Shown here in pieces: positions 40,562 to 49,400 of a DNA stretch of 64,000 nt. Under the pieces are notes generated by a model. That model ran no database searches and had not been told where the DNA came from. It saw only the letters and a list, made by a program, of their open reading frames with translations. The position numbers and the translations under genes are program-made. Origin of the DNA: TK10-74A sp965217625 (GTDB taxonomy: Bacteria; Chloroflexota; Dehalococcoidia; Bin125); contig OZ244557.1 in assembly GCA_965217625.1 (NCBI GenBank), positions 2,294,001-2,358,000 of the forward strand, read 5' to 3'. Position 1 is the stretch's first letter, and each line of letters begins with the position of its first letter.

Positions 40562-40663
40562 CTCGTCTCCAATGACGACTGCCGGCGCGCGAGTGTTCCC
40601 CCGCGCGGCCGGCACACGCTCCGCCCCTCACAGCTCCGAGCAGAAGTCCGGGTGCGCGACGGC
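40521..40663. repeat. Duplicated block, copy 2 (with 33491-33633)
   Basis: The second copy of the block with a signal-peptide start. It reaches into the 3' end of the LLM gene at 40628, whose last residues AVAHPDFCSEL mirror AVAHPDFREGL of the CoA-transferase remnant, so the duplication appears to have replaced that gene's end. Confidence 0.75.
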
Positions 40664-41671
40664 CTCCGGCGCCGCGATGGCCGCCGCCTCCGCCAGCAGC
40701 TCATACGAGCGCCGGCGGGCGGCCGGGTCGTGCGTGATCGTCAGCACGACGAACTCGTCCACGTCGTAGGTGGCGCTCAACTCCTCCAGCTTCGCCAGGC
40801 ACTGTGCCGGCGACCCGTGGATCGAGAGCCCCTGCATGTGCTCGATGTACGCCAGTTCGCGCTCGCTGTAGGGGAACGCGCGCGCCGTCTCGACCGACGG
40901 GATGCCCCCGCCCATGCCGCGGTTGCTCATGATCCGCCAGCACCAGCGGCTCCAGGAGAGCGCCCGCGCTTCCTCCTCGGTCTCGGCGCAGGTCACCGAG
41001 ACCCCCATGTTGGCCCGCGGCTCGGCCAGCGACGGCGAGGGGTGAAAGCGCTCACGGTAGTTGCGGATCACCGCCTCGCCGCCCTCGGGGCTGATGAAGT
41101 GCGCGAAGGAGAAGGCCCAGCCCAGCTCGGCCGCGTACGTCCCGCTCACCGTCGACGACCCCAGCAGCCACAGCTCCGGCAGCCCCGCGACATCCGGGAT
41201 CGCGCGCACGCTGCGGAACGGGTGCTCCGCCGGCAGGTCGCCGGCCAGGTAGCCGTAGAGGTCCATCAGCTGCTCGGGGTAGTGCTCGATGCCCAGCGCG
41301 CCCGGCCCGTGCGCCAGCGCCCGCGCAGTGCGGCCGTCGCTGCCCGGCGCGCGCCCCACCCCCAGGTCGATGCGGCCCGGGTGCATCGCCTCGATCACGT
41401 GGAACGCCTCGGCCACCTTGAGCGGGCTGTAGTGGCTCAGCATCACCCCGCCCGACCCGACCCGGATGCGCTGCGTGCGCGCCGCGACCTGCGGGATCAT
41501 CACCTCCGGCGCCGGGCAGGCGAGCGCCGTCGTGTTGTGGTGCTCGGCCAGCCAGTAGCGCTCGTAGCCCAGCCGATCCGTCAGCTCCGCCAGGGCGAGG
41601 GTCTCCCGGATGGCGCGCGCGCCGTCGCCGCCCGCCACGATCGGGATCTGGTCCAGGACGCTCAGTCGCAT
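40628..41671 (-). CDS. LLM-class flavin-dependent oxidoreductase (MsnO8-like)
   Basis: 347 residues. Bacterial-luciferase-like TIM barrel: MRLSVLDQIPI, RYWLAEHHNTTALACPAPEVMI, RIRVGSGGVMLSHYSPLKVAEAF, HPGRIDLGVGRAPGSDG and ELWLLGSSTVSGTYAAELG are typical of the MsnO8 group. These enzymes oxidise an unknown substrate with reduced FMN (or F420). The last ~10 residues appear to come from a duplicated block that otherwise belongs to a CoA-transferase. The annotated MRLSV start is preferred to an upstream GTG. Confidence 0.85.
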   Translation of the reverse strand: MRLSVLDQIPIVAGGDGARAIRETLALAELTDRLGYERYWLAEHHNTTALACPAPEVMIPQVAARTQRIRVGSGGVMLSHYSPLKVAEAFHVIEAMHPGRIDLGVGRAPGSDGRTARALAHGPGALGIEHYPEQLMDLYGYLAGDLPAEHPFRSVRAIPDVAGLPELWLLGSSTVSGTYAAELGWAFSFAHFISPEGGEAVIRNYRERFHPSPSLAEPRANMGVSVTCAETEEEARALSWSRWCWRIMSNRGMGGGIPSVETARAFPYSERELAYIEHMQGLSIHGSPAQCLAKLEELSATYDVDEFVVLTITHDPAARRRSYELLAEAAAIAAPEAVAHPDFCSEL

Positions 41672-41754
41672 GGGCACAGCCTAGAGACCGCCCGGCGCTC
41701 GGTCCCGGCTCTGGCGCCCGCCCCCGCACTCCGTACACTGCCCGGGGAGGCACG

Positions 41755-43053
41755 ATGACCACCGAGACGCCCGACCTGGAAGCCGAGCTGCAGGCCGTCG
41801 CCGCCCGCTGCGCCGGGCGCTGGGACGATCGCGACCCCGCCGGCTTCCAGAGCGCGCGCCTGCGCGGCCTCACCGCCGGCAGCATGACCGACTGGGGCCT
41901 GGCCGGCGGCGGCGTTAAGTCGAAGCGGCCGCCGATCTCGATGGCCGGCGGCATCCCCGACGCCGCCTCGCAGCCCAAGCAGGGCCTCCTGCGCGCCATG
42001 GAGCGCGCCCTCGCCGTCCCCGACGACAGCCCCCTGGTCTACGGCGGCCCCGTGGGCTACGAGCCCCTGCGGGCCGAGATCGGCAAGTACTTCGCCCGCG
42101 ACCACGCCGAGATCCCCGGCGCCGACCACTTCATCCTCACCAACGGCGCCGCCGGCGCGATCGACATGGCCGCCACGCTCCTGCTCGACCCCGGCGACGT
42201 CGTCATCTCCGAGATGCCCACCTTCGCCGGCTCGCTGCGCACCTTCCGCGGGCACGGCGTCGAGGTCGTGGGCGTGCACCTGGACGACGAGGGCATGCGC
42301 CTGGACCAACTGCAGGCCCAGATCGCCCGCCTGCGGGCCGACGGCCGCGCGCCCAAGCTGATCTACACGATCCCCACCTACCACAACCCCACCGGCGTCA
42401 CGATGTCGCTGCAGCGCCGCGCCGACCTTGTCGACCTGGCGGCCCGCGAGGGCATCCACATCCTCGAGGACACGGCCTACAACGAGCTCTTCTTCACGCC
42501 CGAGCGCCCGCCCACGCTGTCGGCCGTGGCCGGTGGGCGCGGCGTGCTGACGGCGGGCACCTTCTCGAAGGTGATCGCGACCGGACTGCGCATCGGCTGG
42601 CTGCAGGCCGAACCGGCTCTCATCGAGCTGCTGCTGCCCGGTCGCTTCGACATGGGCAACAGCCCCCTGCTGCACCGCATGCTGTACGAGTACATGGTGA
42701 GCGGGGAGTTCGCGCCGCACGTCGCGCGGATGCGAGGGATTTACGCCGCCAAGCTCGACGCCCTCATCGCCACCCTGCGCGACGCCGGCGAGCCCTACTT
42801 CGACTTCACCGTCCCCGAGGGCGGCTTCTTCCTCTGGCTGCGCCTGCGCGACGGCCTGCGCGGTCGCGACGTGCAGCGAGCCGGCTTCGAGGAGGGCGCG
42901 ATCTTCCCGCCCGGCGTCGGCTTCTATCCCGGCGGCGACCCGGACGGCGACCCCGAGGCCGTGCGCCTGGCCTACTCCTGGACCAGCGCCGCCGACATCG
43001 CCGCCGGAGGCGAGCGCGTCCTCGCCGCCTGCGCGCGCGTCGCCGGCGCCTGA
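41755..43053 (+). CDS. PLP-dependent aminotransferase, class I/II (LysN/MocR-like)
   Basis: 432 residues. Fold type I features: YGGPVGYEPLRAEIGKYFA, FILTNGAAGAIDMAATLLLDPGD, IYTIPTYHNPTGVTM, LEDTAYNELFF and the PLP lysine K272 in GTFSKVIATGLRIGW. This is the 2-aminoadipate-aminotransferase/MocR type; there is no GntR DNA-binding domain, so it is an enzyme. The N-terminal ~60 residues are longer than usual. It is divergent from the LLM gene; the gap of ~80 bases holds GGGGAGG as ribosome site. Confidence 0.9.
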   Translation: MTTETPDLEAELQAVAARCAGRWDDRDPAGFQSARLRGLTAGSMTDWGLAGGGVKSKRPPISMAGGIPDAASQPKQGLLRAMERALAVPDDSPLVYGGPVGYEPLRAEIGKYFARDHAEIPGADHFILTNGAAGAIDMAATLLLDPGDVVISEMPTFAGSLRTFRGHGVEVVGVHLDDEGMRLDQLQAQIARLRADGRAPKLIYTIPTYHNPTGVTMSLQRRADLVDLAAREGIHILEDTAYNELFFTPERPPTLSAVAGGRGVLTAGTFSKVIATGLRIGWLQAEPALIELLLPGRFDMGNSPLLHRMLYEYMVSGEFAPHVARMRGIYAAKLDALIATLRDAGEPYFDFTVPEGGFFLWLRLRDGLRGRDVQRAGFEEGAIFPPGVGFYPGGDPDGDPEAVRLAYSWTSAADIAAGGERVLAACARVAGA

Positions 43054-43082
43054 CCCGCCCCGTCCTCGGTGTCGCTCCGGTC

Positions 43083-44024
43083 TCAGGCCCGCTCGGGCCA
43101 GCGGGCCGGGACCTGCGCGCGCAGGAACTCGCCGATCTTCCCCATCACCTCCTTCGACTCCGGCAGCGCCGGGAAGGCCGGGAAGACGTGCGGCATCTCG
43201 GCGTAGATCTCCGCCTGCACCGTCACGCCCATCATCCGCGCCAGCGCGGCGATGCGCGTGGTGTCGTCGCGCAGCACCTCGTGGTCGCCGGCGATCAGGT
43301 ACAGCGGTGGCAGGTCCTCCAGGTCGGCGAACACCGGCGAGACGAGCGGGAAGCTGGGCCGCAGCGGGCCGGGCAGGATCCAGTCGATCATCCGCTGCGT
43401 CCCCGCCCGCTGCACCAGCAGGTCCTCCGCGACCCGCGTCCGCCACGACTCCCCGCTGAGCGTCAGGTCGGTCCAGGGCGAGAGCAGCACGGCGGCGTTG
43501 GCCTGCCGGTCGTCCAGGTCGCGGATCTTGACCAGCGTGCCCAGCGCCAGCCCGCCGCCGGCCGAATCCCCCGCGATGAAGGCGGCCTCGGCGTTCCCGG
43601 CCCCCGACGGCCCGTGCTGCGTCATCCAGGCGAAGGCCGGGACCGAGTCGCGCACCGCGGCCGGGCAGGGATGCTCGGGCGCCAGCCGGTAGTCGAGCGA
43701 CAGCACCGCCATGCCCGTCGCGGCCGACAGCCGGCTGGTCAGATTGCGATGCGTCGCCGGGCTGCCCAGGCAGTAGCCGCCGCCGTGCAGGTAGAGGATG
43801 CGCCGCGCCCCGTCCGCGCCCGGCGCGAGCACCCACTCCGCCGGCGTCTCGTCGGGCCCGCCGCCGGATGCGCCGGGGCCAGTCACCATCACCGGCGCGA
43901 TCGTCGTCTCGGGGATCGGCGGCGAGGGCGCCATCCAGGCCCGCATCTCCTCGATGCTGGCGTCGGACGGCAGTTGGTTCTCGCGCAGCCAGGTCCGCGC
44001 CCGCTCCAGCGCTTCCGACGTCAT
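43083..44024 (-). CDS. Alpha/beta hydrolase, hormone-sensitive lipase family
   Basis: 313 residues. HGGG oxyanion motif at 80-83 (ILYLHGGGYCLGSPATH), nucleophile S154 in AGDSAGGGLALG, catalytic Asp in LIAGDHEVLRDDT and His in EMPHVFPAF. All catalytic parts are intact, in contrast to several other alpha/beta hydrolases in this window. HSL-type enzymes cleave short-chain esters or lactones. It lies 30 bases past the convergent aminotransferase. Confidence 0.9.
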   Translation of the reverse strand: MTSEALERARTWLRENQLPSDASIEEMRAWMAPSPPIPETTIAPVMVTGPGASGGGPDETPAEWVLAPGADGARRILYLHGGGYCLGSPATHRNLTSRLSAATGMAVLSLDYRLAPEHPCPAAVRDSVPAFAWMTQHGPSGAGNAEAAFIAGDSAGGGLALGTLVKIRDLDDRQANAAVLLSPWTDLTLSGESWRTRVAEDLLVQRAGTQRMIDWILPGPLRPSFPLVSPVFADLEDLPPLYLIAGDHEVLRDDTTRIAALARMMGVTVQAEIYAEMPHVFPAFPALPESKEVMGKIGEFLRAQVPARWPERA

Positions 44025-44055
44025 CGCCCCGCCCCGCTCCCCGACGGCGGCCGGC

Positions 44056-45372
44056 TCACACGCACATCCGCCGCACGATCTCGTAGGTCAACTCCACACC
44101 CATGTTGAGGTTGTCGACCGTCAGGAACTCGTCGTTGCCGTGGAAACCGGCCGCCTCCTCGGGGCTCAGCAGGCAGGGGATGAAGCCGTAGGCCGGGATG
44201 CCCTTCGCCCGCAGGAAGCGATTGTCGGTACCGCCGGTGCACAGGTTGGGCGCGACCACCGCGTCCTCCGACGCCTGCTTCATCACCGACTCGATCGTGC
44301 GGTACAACTCGGTGTCCCAGGGGATCGGCTCGGGCACAGCCTGGCCCCAGTCGGTGTAGAAGCCCACCTCCACGCGCGGGTCGTCGACGACCGCCGCCAC
44401 CTCCTGCCGCCACGCCTCGCGATCCTGGCCGGGCAGCAGGCGGCAGTCGATCACGGCCGTGCTCTCCGCCGGGATCACGTTGGCCTTGATGCCGCTGCGG
44501 ATCATCGTGATGTTGAGCGTGTTCTGGAACGCCGCCTGCTGCCCCGCGTTGCTGCGGATCAGCGCCTCCAGCTCCGCCTCCGATGCCGCGGCGGGCATCA
44601 GCCCCTCCTCCTGCAGCCGCTCGATCGTGTGGCGCGTCTCCGGGAGGAACTCGAGCGGGCGGTCCCAGTCGGCCAGGCGCTGCAGCGCGCGCGTCAGATG
44701 CACCGCCGAGTTGTCGGCGTGCGGCCGGCTGCCGTGTCCCGGCGTGCCCACCGCCCGCAACTCCAGCCAGCACATCGTCTTCTCGTTCGTCGCGACGTTG
44801 AACAGCTGCACGTCCTGCTCCAGGAAGCGCGACGTGCCGGAGCCCCCCTCGCTCAACTCGAACTCCACGTCCACCAGCTCCGGATGCCGCTCCGACAGCC
44901 ACTGCATGCCCCAGACGCTGCCCGCCTCCTCGTCGGGCACGGCGCAGAACACGAGGTCGCGGCGCAGGCGCACGCCCTGCCGCTTGAGCAGCAGCATCGT
45001 CAACAGCTGCATCACCGCCGCGCCCTTCATATCCACCGCCCCCCGGCCGTAGATGCGGCCGTCCTCCACCAGCCCCTCGAAGGCCGGCTTCGTCCAGTAC
45101 GACTCCTCCACCGGCACGACGTCGGTGTGATTGCAGAGCATCATCGGCCGCTTGCCGCCGTCGCCGGGCAGCGTCGCCAGCAGGATGTCGCGCTCCGGCT
45201 GCGGCTCGAGGTACGTGCAGTCGAAGCCCTCCGCCGCCAGCAGGTCGCCCAGGAAGTGCGCCGCCGGCGCCTCCCGCCCCGGCGGATTCGACGTGTCGAT
45301 GCGCAGGTAGCGCGTCAGCACGTCGAGCGCCTCCGCGTGCACCGCCGCCCAGTCGATGGGGGTTGGGGTCAT
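44056..45372 (-). CDS. M20-family metallopeptidase (ArgE/DapE/CPG2-like)
   Basis: 438 residues from the ATG at 45372. Metal-site residues are intact: H82 and D84 in LLCNHTDVVPVEE, D114 in YGRGAVDMKGAA, glutamates in VPDEEAGSVWG, and a later catalytic His/Glu region. M20 enzymes cleave dipeptides, acyl-amino acids or carbamates with two zinc ions. The tail APNLCTGGTDNRFLR is the common dimer/C-terminal part. Substrate unknown; cytoplasmic, with no signal. Confidence 0.9.
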   Translation of the reverse strand: MTPTPIDWAAVHAEALDVLTRYLRIDTSNPPGREAPAAHFLGDLLAAEGFDCTYLEPQPERDILLATLPGDGGKRPMMLCNHTDVVPVEESYWTKPAFEGLVEDGRIYGRGAVDMKGAAVMQLLTMLLLKRQGVRLRRDLVFCAVPDEEAGSVWGMQWLSERHPELVDVEFELSEGGSGTSRFLEQDVQLFNVATNEKTMCWLELRAVGTPGHGSRPHADNSAVHLTRALQRLADWDRPLEFLPETRHTIERLQEEGLMPAAASEAELEALIRSNAGQQAAFQNTLNITMIRSGIKANVIPAESTAVIDCRLLPGQDREAWRQEVAAVVDDPRVEVGFYTDWGQAVPEPIPWDTELYRTIESVMKQASEDAVVAPNLCTGGTDNRFLRAKGIPAYGFIPCLLSPEEAAGFHGNDEFLTVDNLNMGVELTYEIVRRMCV

Positions 45373-45527
45373 GCGTCGTCCTCCGCTGCCGCTGTGGTCG
45401 GCCCGGCCCTCGGACGCTACCACCGTCCGCGGCTGCGCGAGAGGTGGCTGCTTGGTCGGCCGCCCGAGTTTGCCTGGGAACTTGGCCGACGGCTCGGGCC
45501 GTCAGTGCGCCGGCGACGTCACACGCG

Positions 45528-46265
45528 TCATGCTCTTGCCCCCACGGCCGGCAGCTCATCCCACGTGCGACCATCGAGCACCCGGCCCGACGCCTTCTTG
45601 CCCCGGCGCACGCCCGCCTCGTCGTGGGCGCCCCACTGCTTGAAGAAGAACGGCACGCCCGCCGCCGCGCATTGATCGCGCACCGACCGCGCCCACGACA
45701 GCTGCATCGGTCGCGCGCCGTGCCCGCTCTCGCCACCGACGATCACCCAAGCGATGCCCTGCAGATCGAGCCGCAGCGGGCCCAGCAGGGGCTCGCACGA
45801 CAGGAATCGCACCGCCGCCGGCATCGCCCGCAACTCCTCGATCCGCGACGTCCAGCGCTGGTTCTCGACCGACACGCCCATCCACACGTTGTCGGGCCAG
45901 GGCAGCCGATCGGCCAGCGCCCGCGCCCGCTCCGGGCGCTTCGTCAGCACCTGGAAGACGTGCCAGTGCGCCCGCCGCATGACGTCGAACACCTCCGCGA
46001 CGTACTCATCCGGCACGTCCTCGTGGAACAGGTCGCTCATGCTGTTCACGAAGATCACCCGCGGCCTCTTCCAGGCCAGCGGCTGCTGCAAGCGCTCCGG
46101 CCGCAGCGTCAGGTCGAAGCCGGGCTCGTAGGGGTGGCCGGGTACCCCCCGGAAGCGCTCCGCGAACGTCTCCGCGTAGCAGTGGGCGCATCCGGGCGAC
46201 ACTTTGGTGCAGCCGGTGACGGGGTTCCAGACCTCCTGGGCCCATTCTATTTTCGTCTTGCCCAC
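45528..46265 (-). CDS. DUF5131 (phage Gp37/Gp68-like) radical-SAM-type protein
   Basis: 245 residues from a GTG at 46265 with GGGAAGGA ahead. The N-terminus IEWAQEVWNPVTGCTKVSPGCAHCYAE has C19, C26 and C29 in a CX6CX2C iron-sulfur pattern. RVIFVNSMSDLFHEDVP, FQVLTKRPERA, VWMGVSVENQ and VGGESGHGARPM are the family's hallmarks. DUF5131 proteins are thought to belong to the radical-SAM group near spore-photoproduct lyase; a nucleic-acid repair role is suggested but unproven. A perfect LexA-type box 23 bases upstream supports a DNA-damage role here. Confidence 0.9.
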   Translation of the reverse strand: MGKTKIEWAQEVWNPVTGCTKVSPGCAHCYAETFAERFRGVPGHPYEPGFDLTLRPERLQQPLAWKRPRVIFVNSMSDLFHEDVPDEYVAEVFDVMRRAHWHVFQVLTKRPERARALADRLPWPDNVWMGVSVENQRWTSRIEELRAMPAAVRFLSCEPLLGPLRLDLQGIAWVIVGGESGHGARPMQLSWARSVRDQCAAAGVPFFFKQWGAHDEAGVRRGKKASGRVLDGRTWDELPAVGARA

Positions 46266-46287
46266 TACGGCGTCCTTCCCAGGATAA

Positions 46288-46299
46288 GAACAGACGTTC
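46288..46299. promoter_or_regulatory. LexA-type SOS box between DUF5131 and lhr
   Basis: GAAC AGAC GTTC is a perfect copy of the GAACnnnnGTTC core recognised by Gram-positive-type LexA, a motif also reported for Chloroflexota such as Dehalococcoides. It is 23 bases from the DUF5131 start and ~140 bases from the lhr start, so it may control DUF5131 and perhaps both. Confidence 0.55.
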
Positions 46300-46437
46300 C
46301 CATCCTACACCCGTCCACATGTTATCCACCACTGTCCGCAATCTATCCTGTCGTGGTCGCCCTGCTCCATCACCCCCATGCGACGAGCGGGCCAACGGGT
46401 GAGCCCGACTTCCTGTTACAGTGACCGACTAGAACAC

Positions 46438-49400
46438 ATGGTCCAACTCACCGACCCCCCCGCTCCCGCCCCCCCGCCCGACGTGGCCCCCGTCCTGCGC
46501 GACTTCCACCCCGCCGTCCAGGCCTGGTTCCTGCGCCACTTCGCCGCCCCGACAGACGCCCAGACCGACGGCTGGCCGCACATCCGCGCCCGCCGCGACG
46601 TGCTGATCGCTGCGCCCACCGGGTCGGGCAAGACGCTGGCCGCCTTCCTGGCCGGCATCGACGCGCTGATCCGCAAGGCCGAGGCCGGCCTGCTCGACGA
46701 CCACCTCGAGATCCTCTACGTCTCGCCCCTCAAGGCCCTCGGGGCCGACATCCATCGCAACCTGGAGGCCCCGCTGGCCGAGATCAACGCCATCGCCGCC
46801 GAGCTGGGCTACGAGCTGCCGCCCATCCGCGTCGCCGTGCGCAGCGGCGACACGACCCCCTCCCAGCGACAGACGATCACCAAGAACCCGCCCCACATCC
46901 TCATCACGACCCCCGAGTCGCTCTACCTGATGCTCACGGCGGCCAAGGCCCGCCCCACCCTGCGACACGTCCGCACCCTCATCGTCGATGAGATCCACGC
47001 CCTCGTCCGCGACCGGCGGGGCAGCCACATGGCGCTCAGCGTCGCCCGGCTCGACCACGTCGCCGACGAACGCCCGGCCCGCATCGGCCTGTCCGCCACG
47101 CAGCGCCCGATCGACGAGATCGCGCGCTTCCTCGTCGGGCCGGAGCGTGCCGCCGAGGACGGCGCCGACAATGGTGGGCCCGGCTGCGTCATCGTCGACC
47201 GCGGCCACCAGCGCGACCTCGACCTCAGCATCGAACTGCCCAACTCCGAGATGACGGCCGTCGCCTCGCACGAGCAGTGGGCCGAGGTCTACGACCGACT
47301 GGCCGCGCTCATCGCCGGCCACCGCACGACGCTGATCTTCGTCAACACGCGCCGGCTGGCCGAGCGCGTCGCGCATCACCTGGCCGAGCGCGTCGGCGAG
47401 GAGCACGTCGCCAGCCACCACGGCTCGCTCTCGAAGGAGCGCCGCCTGCAGATGGAGCAGCGGCTCAAGAGCGGCGACCTGCGCGCGCTCGTCGCGACCG
47501 CCTCCCTGGAACTGGGCATCGACATCGGCTCCATCGACCTCGTCTGCCAGATCGCCTCGCCCCGCGCCATCAGCACCTTCCTGCAGCGCGTCGGGCGCTC
47601 CGGGCACGCCCTCGGCCTGACGCCGCGCGGCAAGCTCTTCCCCACCACCCGCGACGAGCTGGTCGAGTGCGCCGCCCTGGTCCGCGCCGTCCGCGCCGGC
47701 CGCCTCGACCGCGTCCAGCAGCCCGTCGCCCCGCTCGACGTGCTGGCGCAGCAGATCGTCGCCGAGACCGCCTGCGAGGACTGGCCGGTCGACGCCCTCT
47801 TCGACCTCGTGCGCCGCGCCGCCCCCTACCGCGACCTCTCCCGCGACGACTTCGACGCGGTCGTGGCCATGCTGCGCGACGGCGTCGGCGAGAGCGGCGG
47901 CCGCGCCCACCCCCTCATCCACCACGACCGCATCAACGGCGTCATCCGCGCCCGCCGCGGCGCCCGCATGAAGGCGCTCACCAACGGCGGCACGATCCCG
48001 GAGTTGGGCGACTACCGCGTCGTCGCCGAGCCCGACGGCACCTTCGTCGGGACGGTCAACGAGGACTGGGCCATCGAGAGCATGGCCGGCGACATCTTCC
48101 TGCTCGGCACCACCTCCTGGCGCATCAAGCGCATCGAATCCGGGACCGTGCGCGTCGAGAACGCCCAGGGCGCGCCGCCCACGATCCCCTTCTGGCTGGG
48201 CGAGGCGCCGGGCCGCACCGTCGAGCTGTCGGCCGAGGTGAGCGCCCTGCGGCGCGACATCGCCGCCGGCGCCGGCGATGTCGAGGCGACGACGGAGATG
48301 CTGCACGAAGCCTGCGGCCTCGACGCGCTCGGCGCCGCGCAACTGTTCGACTACGTGCGCGCAACCGACGTGGCCCTCGGCGTCGTCCCCTCGGACACGG
48401 ACGTGGTCTTCGAGCGCTTCTTCGACGAGGCCGGCGACCAGCATCTCGTCGTGCACGCTCCCTTCGGCGCGCGGATCAACCGCGCCTGGGGCCTCGCCCT
48501 GCGCAAGCGCTTCTGCGTGCGCTTCGACTTCGAGCTGCAGGCCGCCGCCAACGACGACGCCATCGTGCTCTCGATCGGCCCCGCGCAGTCGTTCCCGCTG
48601 GAGGAGGTCTTCGGATATCTCACCGCCGCCAGCGCCGAGCCCGCGCTGTCGCAGGCCATCCTCTACGTGCCGCAGTGGGGCACGCGCTGGCGCTGGAACG
48701 TCACGCGCGCCCTCGCCGTCGAGCGGCAGCGCGGCGGCAAGAAGGTGCCGCCGCAACTCCAGCGCATGCGCGCCGACGACCTCCTCGCGGCCGTCTTCCC
48801 CGCCCAGGTCGGCTGCCAGGAGAACGTCACCGGCCCCCTCGACTACCCCGACCACCCGCTCGTCCGCCAGTCGCGCGAGGACTGCCTGCGCGAGTGGATG
48901 GACACCGACGGCCTCGTCGCGACGCTCACCCGCATCGAGGCGGGCGCGATCAGGCTGCACGCGCGCGACACCGTCGAGCCCTCGCCCATGGCGCACGAGA
49001 TCCTGAGCGGCAAGCCCTACACCTTCCTCGACGACGCCCCCCTTGAGGAGCGCCGCACGCGCGCCGTCATGCTGCGCCACGCGCTGCCCAGCGACGCCCG
49101 CGACCTCGCCGCCCTGGACCCCGCCGCCATCGCCCGCGTGCGTGAGGAGGCCTGGCCCGTCCCCCGCGACGCCGAGGAGGTCCACGACGTTCTGCTCTCG
49201 CTCGTCGCGCTCTCCGACGGCCACGTGGCCGGCTGGGAGGCCTGGCTCGACGACCTCGTGGCGCACGGCCGGGCCGCCGTCGTGGAGCCCGCCGGCAGCC
49301 TGCCCGGCGCGGCGCCCCGCTACTGGTTCGCGGCCGAGAACCTCCCCCTTGTCGAACTGCTCTTCCCCCGCGCGCGCATCGACCCGCCGGTCTCTCTCCC

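Noticed and set aside
39497..41758. 753-codon open frame antisense to the FN3 protein and LLM genes
   Set aside because: It crosses two real genes and is Arg-rich without recognisable domains.
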